Shown here piece by piece: positions 57,641 through 64,000 of a DNA stretch of 64,000 nucleotides; within the stretch, counting starts at the first letter, position 1, and each line of letters begins with the position of its first letter. The position numbers were made by a program, and so were the translations under genes. Source of the stretch: Atriophallophorus winterbourni (taxonomy: Eukaryota; Platyhelminthes; Trematoda; Plagiorchiida; Microphallidae); contig JACCGJ010013881.1 of the NCBI GenBank assembly GCA_013407085.1, forward strand, positions 1 to 64,000, given 5' to 3'. Below the pieces are notes generated by a model. It worked only from the letters and a program-made list of their open reading frames with translations, ran no database searches and was not told the origin of the DNA.

Positions 57641-58119
57641 CATCCTACAACCCGGTTGTAACTATTGTTGCAAGTGCTGCGGGATAGGTTGTTCCTCCCA
57701 AATAGGACTGCTTAGTTATTTATAATCTGTAGAACATAAAAGTTCTTGCTATTGTTATGTACATCCATGGTCAACATAGACCGAAGAAGCCCAATAAATA
57801 TAATAATGAAATAAAATAATAATAATGATAACAATAATAATAATTTTGATTTGGTACTAAAATGATTTTTACTGGAAATAATTTGCAAATTAAGGCCATT
57901 GTTATGTTTCACAGTTGAATAACCATTGAAGTTGACCGTATAAATAACAAAATTTATGAAACAGGAGTCACTGATCAAATAAAAAGCCATTATCAAGCTG
58001 AGTTCCAAAGAATCACCTTCAGGCTGGATGTCGTCTACAAAATTTTGAATGAATTTCGGTTGATATATGGACGCTTTCTCCGGGTGATTATCTACTCATG
58101 TTAGAAACGTATGTACACC

Positions 58120-58475
58120 AGATTCTAGACTATATTGCCCAATCCTGGACACAATGACTTTCATGGACCGTTTATCATAAAGCTTATAATCTTCTCCATG
58201 GTTTTCAAGATACGCCATACGTCAAACAACTATGACCAGTGGATCACCGACTTAAACACCTGTTACAGCGCCTAGAAACACATGGTAGTAGAACACAGGG
58301 CTAAAAGTTAATTATTCCACATTCTAGATCAAATAGCCGAAGGCTCTCTTTTGCTGTCAGTGTTTGTTTGATATGGAACTCTCTGTTACCCCATATCATT
58401 TGTGTATCAATCCTGAATATGTTACAGGATAAATTTTGCAAGTATATATTGACCATATCCATCATCGCACCTGAA
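58120..58475 (+). mobile_element. CR1-like ORF2 3' fragment
   Basis: Near 58335-58450 the frame reads SFAVSVCLIWNSLL then ICVSILNMLQDKFCKYI. This is the terminal W-N-S-L-P and L-x-x-F-K region of CR1-type ORF2. Upstream pieces (GTQ-type and TTKL-like) are degraded. Confidence 0.5.
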
Positions 58476-58507
58476 TACATAAGCTAACTTTCTGTGTATA
58501 TATCTAT

Positions 58508-58533
58508 TAGAATATATATATATATATATATAT
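58508..58533. repeat. (AT)n microsatellite
   Basis: A short AT dinucleotide run beside the CR1 fragment. Confidence 0.9.
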
Positions 58534-60032
58534 TCATTCTAATTTGATGTTTAGTCGTCATTCGAGTACCATTTAATCACGTTTTTCTTAGAACAATGGA
58601 ATTACATATTGCAAATACATAAGTGATCTTAGGCTGCAAAAAAGATACATCAATCACAGTTAACGCGGTGCTGACCTATGCAATATATTTCGCAGATTTT
58701 TTTGTTGAAACGTAAGCTTGTTCCGTGAGTGCACTCTAATAGCCGTACCATTCCGTCGTTTTAAGTTACTCTGTCAACGACAGACTGAAGCATATTTTGT
58801 CAGCATATAACCTGGCGCGTACAGCGGAACGATAGTAATATTTCTAAGATTCACCATCAGGCGGACCTGCGCAATAATTGTGTTCACAGGCGAACATGAT
58901 ATGCGTGCTTCCTCGGTACAATCATCTGGAGAAATCGATACTCAGTGCTGACCAGATCCTTCCATGTCGCTATAAAGAAGCAAGTATGTACGATCGACTA
59001 CGGCTACCTAATCCGGTTTGGATCCGTGTTCATGTAGGCAAACCTCGTGAGATAAGCAATATTTGCCCGGTAGTGCAATAGGGAGCGCATCATGATGGCT
59101 TGAATGCCGATATACATAGGTGAACCTGCGTTTATTTATCGCAAAGGAGAATGTTTTCCTATATTTATAGCTCCAGCTTGCTCACGTTTCACCTTGCCGA
59201 TTGGAAAAAAATGACGCGTGGCGTCTAGTTGACGATGTTGTAGTTAGCCGAAATATATATTGAGAAGTTTCAATGAGATTTCTTGGAATAGTACAAAAGC
59301 GATATCCACGGCTACAGCAGGATTTTGTTCGAGTACACATCTCTATCCTGTACACAAACAAGTGAGACCTACTAAGCAGCATGCGTTCGAAAGACAGAGA
59401 GCAATAGAAAACAGTCAAGATATTTGTCTACGGGACGTCTCTCCAATTTTTCCTTCTGTTTGTTTGAAAGACTTCTAGGCAACCGGGTGACCCACAACGT
59501 AGCGGTTTTTCGTTGTCAAGTATTTACTTCCCATAGTTCGATGCTAGTCGCTGACGAGCCCCACATACCCGGGAAAAGCTGCTTTTACGGTCACCCAAAT
59601 TCTCATTTTCTCATGTCTGAAACAGCAGAACCTCGTTGCTCGAGGATGCTTTTGTGCTAGTCAGACTATGAACTGGGTTTTCACAGGCTATTTGAGAAGC
59701 ACGCGTGAGATTACTATAATGATTAATTCAGTTTCAACTTCTGCACGGACGTTTCTATTAAACAAATCGGTGTTCGCCTATACTAAACTGATGTCTCTAT
59801 CTCATACCCAACATTCCGGGCAGAAAAAGCTAATCGAACGCGCAACTACAGAAAAAGATTCATGAACCGTAGATTGGGATCGGTCTAAAAGTGGACAGTA
59901 TATCAGGTCGTAAGGCGTGTGAAACAAAAGAGATGTTCGTGATTTCCACTCCAATACGAAGCCGATGATATACATTGATGAAAAGCTTAAAAAATTGTCA
60001 CACTCATGTCCATTGCTTCTATTATGGATAAT

Positions 60033-61800
60033 CACTTACTCACTCACTCAGTCCTCTCCGTGCCGGGGGGCACATGAGTCGAAGACAACTTCACGCCAGT
60101 GGTTCCGGTCTGCCGCTGCTTTTGTTGCCGTCTGCACCGTGTATCCTTGTGCATGTAGTTCGCGTTGCAACGTTCTGCGCCAAGTTTCCTTTGGCCGTCC
60201 CGTTTTTCGTTTACTTGCGGACGCTAGTGAATGGCTATCTTCATATGCGAACTGGGATCCATCCTGCAGACATGACTGAACCATCTCCACCGTCGTCTTT
60301 TGACTACGGTAGATACCACCTCCAGACTAGTTTTTCGCAGGAGCTCTTCATTCGAAATGGTGTGTGAGCAAAATTCCGTGGGTCCTCACTTGCTGATTGC
60401 TTGCCTGACAATGATTGCAGAGCTTTCGGATAATCAGATATAGCGTACTCAAATCATTTATTCGGCACGCCTCTTTCGCTTGTTGTGTCAGCTTTACCAC
60501 ATACCGTCTTTTGTCCTTCCTCGCTTATTTTTTAACCTCTTAATCTTTCATTCTATACTCTTCAGTAATGGCATTCCTTTCATTATACAGTTTCTTGCTC
60601 ACCATGCGTTTCGTTACATCTTTTCTCTCTTCTATGAGTTGCCAGGTTTTCGCCGAGATCCACGAGGCTTTGCCCCTCTCTCTTTACCAGAGGACTTTTT
60701 CTCCGACGGCCTTTAGTGTGCGGTTGAAAACATCAATCGTCATTAAATCCTTGGGCCGGGCGCTGAATTCCTCTCTCAGAATGTTGCTAAAAGCTTTTCT
60801 CGTTGCGTCATCGCTCAGTTTATTCACATTCAACCGTGGGCTGCGCTGAATTCCGATATTCACCCTTCTCAGTTTCAAACAAATCTTTACAACAACCAGG
60901 AAATGGTCGCTACCAATATCGGCACCAGGCATGACCATCACATCTTGTAACGAGCGCCTCCATTTACCATTTATCATCATGTGATCAATTTGATTTTCTG
61001 TTCTGCCGTCCGGAGGAGACCAGATTATTTTATGGATGTTTTTGTGGGGGAATAGGGTGCCTCCAACGATAAGATCGTTCTCTTCGCAGAAGTCAAGTAG
61101 CCTCACCCAATTATCATTCTGTTGACCAACACCATGCACTCCCATGGTACGCTCCATGCCTGTATTTACAGTTCCGGTTCTAGCGTTAAATCTCTCATTA
61201 CCACCAGTAGGTCGTGCTTTGGGATGGCCCTCAAGACTGATTGCATGGCTTCGTAAAACCTATCTTTCTCCTCTTGGGCTGCATCTCCTGTTGGAGCGTA
61301 CGCTTTTACAATCGAGAGATTTCAAAAGCTCGAGTTTAGTCTGGCAGATAGGAGTCGCTCGTTTACACACTACCATTGCATGATAGTATCTTGCCTTTCT
61401 GACCAAATAATAGTCTCACCGCTATCTAGCTTTCGCTGTCCAGAGCCGGTCCATCTTAACTCGGACATTCCAAGTATACTCAGATCATACATGTTGAGCT
61501 CATGTATAGCTTGAGCCAGCTTGCCAGCTTAATACAGCGTTCGAACGTTTCAGCAACCAAGTCAAATCGTTCTTTTAGGCGCAAGGAGATCGGCCATCGG
61601 GCTGGAAATTCCTTTCGGCTTTCATATCCATCCATCATTAAACCTATTTTAAGATTCGCGTCACTCCTGTAGCCATTGATTAGTAGAATTTTCGGATCTG
61701 TTGACATCGTTTCCGTAGCAATGTAGCTTTCACGGGATAGGGATGCTGGCCCTAAGTCCAACCATCCTCCTTTCTCAGGCGGGCTTGGACCGTCCATGAC
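60033..61800 (-). mobile_element. RTE-clade retrotransposon, copy C, RT deleted
   Basis: Same GGATAAT flanks (60026-60032, 61801-61807). About 1.34 kb of RT is missing: at 60370 the C-terminal region joins directly to the region upstream of the RT. It keeps about 75 bases (60430-60515) lost from A and B, reading RRYVVKLTQQAKEACRIN on the minus strand, a conserved RTE stretch. The endonuclease (61157-60684 and upstream) has a one-base deletion near 61188. Confidence 0.85.
60684..61157 (-). pseudogene. RTE endonuclease C-terminal part, copy C
   Basis: The 157-codon frame starts MERTMGVHGVGQQNDNWVRL and carries GRTENQIDHMMI and DIGSDHFLVV. It then continues past the position where copies A and B have a stop, into SPRLNVNKLSDDATRKAF. 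So in copy C the link between endonuclease and RT linker was still open, which marks the stop in A and B as derived. Confidence 0.7.
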
Positions 61801-62964
61801 GGATAATAGTGATCACACATGTGCATATTTCAAGGGATTTATAATTAATGAGTTTCCAAAACATAAAAAATGAGTTCTTTAACACACGGTGTAAAGACTA
61901 GTGAGCATCCAGTGATCGGCGTCTGCCAAAACTGAATCAGATGTGAAGACCTAGTGTTAGGATAAGATCGATTTGACGAAAACGCCAAATGTTGTTCGGT
62001 GCTTCACGTCTGGTCGTAAAGTTACCGCATACTTGAATTTCCTAGTCTTGGTCAGAGTTACGGTGGACAGTAGCACATGTTCCAAAGTACTGGATTACAA
62101 TTCTGACGGTCGGGTTTTCAACTTTTAACCGAGACACAGGCTTTGCACTTATGACTAGCTCAAATAAGAGCGAAACACGAGTCATGTGCCTACATTAGGC
62201 ACCGTCGTGGTCAAACTTGTGAATATTCCAAACGCAATTGTTACCAATAAGTTGTCAAGAAAATGAAGAACGTGATCTCCAACACACCCGAAAACCAACA
62301 GTGGCAAAAATATTATTCATGTTAGCTAAAACAGTATCGAATAGGATGACACGACATGTAGATTATATTGGTTTTGTAAACAAAATAGATGTTGTGAGCA
62401 ATACCACGACTAGTCGAGCTGACAAAATTAATTAAATGTGCAAGTTTCGATAAACATTCATGCCGGCAAGATTGCGATCGGTTAAACGGTGGATTTTACT
62501 CAGGTCTCATCGAACGCGACAAAGCTAGCGATGATGACCAAACTTGTGAATAGTTCAAATGACGCATAATTGATGATTTGTTAAAAATTGAAGAACAAGT
62601 ACTCCAACCCACGCGGAAAAGACCTGTGCCTATCAATTAGACTACACCGCATCGCATATAAAATAACACGATATAATGATAAGCACGGTTGGGCGACCAC
62701 ATCAGATTTTGCAGGCTGCACCACTACTGGTCATGCAGAAACAGCAACCGAAATGCGCAAGTATAGAGCAAGATTTAATAACGCCTAATTGCGAAATTTT
62801 GAGGGTCGTGGAATCATTTTTGAAACGAAGCACAGGATACGCACTGTTGATTAGCTTCAATAAGAGTAAAACTCGAGTCCGGTGTTTCCATTATAGAAAA
62901 TCACTTTTAAACGTGTGAAAACTTCCATGAAAGTGGAATTGATTAGTTGTAAGAGAGTAAATTC

Positions 62965-63189
62965 CTAAATAACGTCCGACGAAGATAGAATAAAACGCTC
63001 AAGACAATAACAACTTAATCTCGGTAAATATGATTGTTTTCGTTTGCAGGCAAAATAGAACCTCCATAAAACACATTGAAGCACATATTTGATAAATATA
63101 GCCACAAAGTTTAACCTACCAAGTTTGAATGGCCAACACAAAATAAGCCGTACCACTTGCATTGGAATGTGTTTTGAAGTAATGAACAC
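62965..63189 (-). pseudogene. Relict signal-peptide exon, copy C
   Basis: The minus strand carries the same VLFCLQTKTII-type coding stretch as at 22951 and 31789, within the block that is nearly identical among all three copies. The flanking 600 bases on the spacer side are much more diverged. Confidence 0.3.
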
Positions 63190-63294
63190 ACGTTCTAATC
63201 AATAATTGCTGATTGTAATAAATGCATGAAAAAAAATCTAAAAACAAAAGTATACCATTTTAACCATCACACAGCTTTTTTAAGTATCGGTGAA

Positions 63295-64000
63295 TCTGAT
63301 CTTACTGTCCGCAGGTGATGACGGGAAACAGCCAGAAACCATTTGTGGTGCATAGGTTGGGGATGTGAATAGGAAACCATATTGGTGGATTATAATCGCT
63401 GTGATTGCCTAACGATGAATCACTTGTGATTGTGTATTTGAACATATTGGTTCTGTGTAACAACAAATATACATTCGTTTACAACAATACGGCTGTTTCT
63501 AGGATAGGTGAATACGATTGACTATATGCATGTGATGACGGCTAACAGCCAGAAATCGGTTTTGTTGTGTAATAGTGCGGATGTCAGCAACGAAATTTAT
63601 TGAAGATATTATTTTGTTTTCAATCGGGATAAATTTAGTTTATCTAGAATGACTGAGCGATTTTAATTTTAATTTACATAGTATTAAGAGCAGAAACAAA
63701 TTTTTATGCAACATCTAGATTACTGAAACAGTCTGTTCAATAACTAAATCTACAGAGCTTGTTTATGATCATTATTAAATGATGTTTATTTGATGGCGAT
63801 CAGGATAAATCAATGTATGCCGGTCCATCACATTCAGAGACATTTCCCGGCGGTTAGTAAAATGACAGTTGTTTTGCAACGTGTAATTTTAATATTTATC
63901 TTTACACTTCTGATATATGAATCACATAATTATTGAGTAGTTGCTGCTGATTTACGTATAACATCAATTTGGGTGTTTTTGGCATGATTAATTAATACCT
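63295..64000. repeat. Left arm of hammerhead palindrome, copy C
   Basis: Two hammerhead-repeat units (GTGATGACGGGAAACAGCC at about 63316 and GTGATGACGGCTAACAGCC at about 63532) are followed by the CTAGAATGACTGAGCG block. The core CTGATGA has become GTGATGA in both, so neither should cleave. The right arm would lie beyond the window. Confidence 0.6.

Larger units (their letters stand above)
58806..64000. repeat. Third copy (C) of the duplicated segment, runs off the window
   Basis: It starts exactly at ATAACCTGGCGCG, the base after the CR1 tail in units A and B, so it has no CR1. The order spacer, RTE, spacer and left palindrome arm is kept. Identity to A is about 99% up to 62400, about 82-85% from 62430 to 63010, about 99% again from 63020 to 63350, and about 95% beyond (estimates by eye). 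Confidence 0.85.

Noticed and set aside
57430..57710. Minus-strand 60-codon frame as a small gene.
   Set aside because: The plus strand aligns with the LINE-X C-terminal region seen in the copy at about 39700, which explains the sequence.

Overview
The window is eukaryotic DNA, most likely from a digenean flatworm and perhaps a schistosome relative. I infer this from AT-rich sequence, spliced genes with GT-AG introns, a dense load of RTE, CR1-like and Penelope-like retroelements, and many short repeats carrying hammerhead-ribozyme cores of the kind known from schistosomes. There is no prokaryotic operon structure, CRISPR array or rRNA. The organism call is inference; no species-specific marker gene is present.

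Layout. 1-482: end of a hAT DNA transposon. 487-1377: a CCAAT/TATA promoter and a candidate 72-residue spliced gene, with a decayed relative at 9640-9925. 2.3-12.8 kb: a graveyard of Penelope-like elements (PLEs), an APE-type LINE (called LINE-X here), hammerhead repeats and other reverse-transcriptase fragments, plus two orphan candidate exons. 12.9-33.4 kb: an 8.84-kb tandem duplication (unit A 15737-24577, unit B from 24578). Each unit holds a CR1 3' part, a spacer, a complete-ended RTE element on the minus strand, more spacer, and a long palindrome containing hammerhead repeats and a signal-peptide exon. A third partial copy (C) runs from 58806 to the window end and lacks the CR1.

34.9-52.4 kb holds the one convincing host gene: eight coding exons whose splice phases all agree, giving a 572-residue type I membrane protein with a signal peptide, three to four immunoglobulin domains, a fibronectin-III-like region, one transmembrane helix and a 22-residue tail. 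Its introns are filled with LINE-X, CR1 and PLE copies, including a 550-codon PLE frame with reverse transcriptase and GIY-YIG domains intact. Reading through the last intron adds five codons, a stop and an AATAAATAAA signal, which would give a soluble form.

52.6-58.5 kb is again repeat-derived: a CR1 fragment, a local 1-kb duplication, a fourth LINE-X copy and microsatellites. The points most worth a second look are the palindrome with a signal-peptide exon in both arms, the patchwork identity among the three duplicated copies, the hammerhead-bearing repeats and PLE ends, the possible secreted isoform, and the small gene with its strong promoter. I did not find an enzymatic pathway or defence system.
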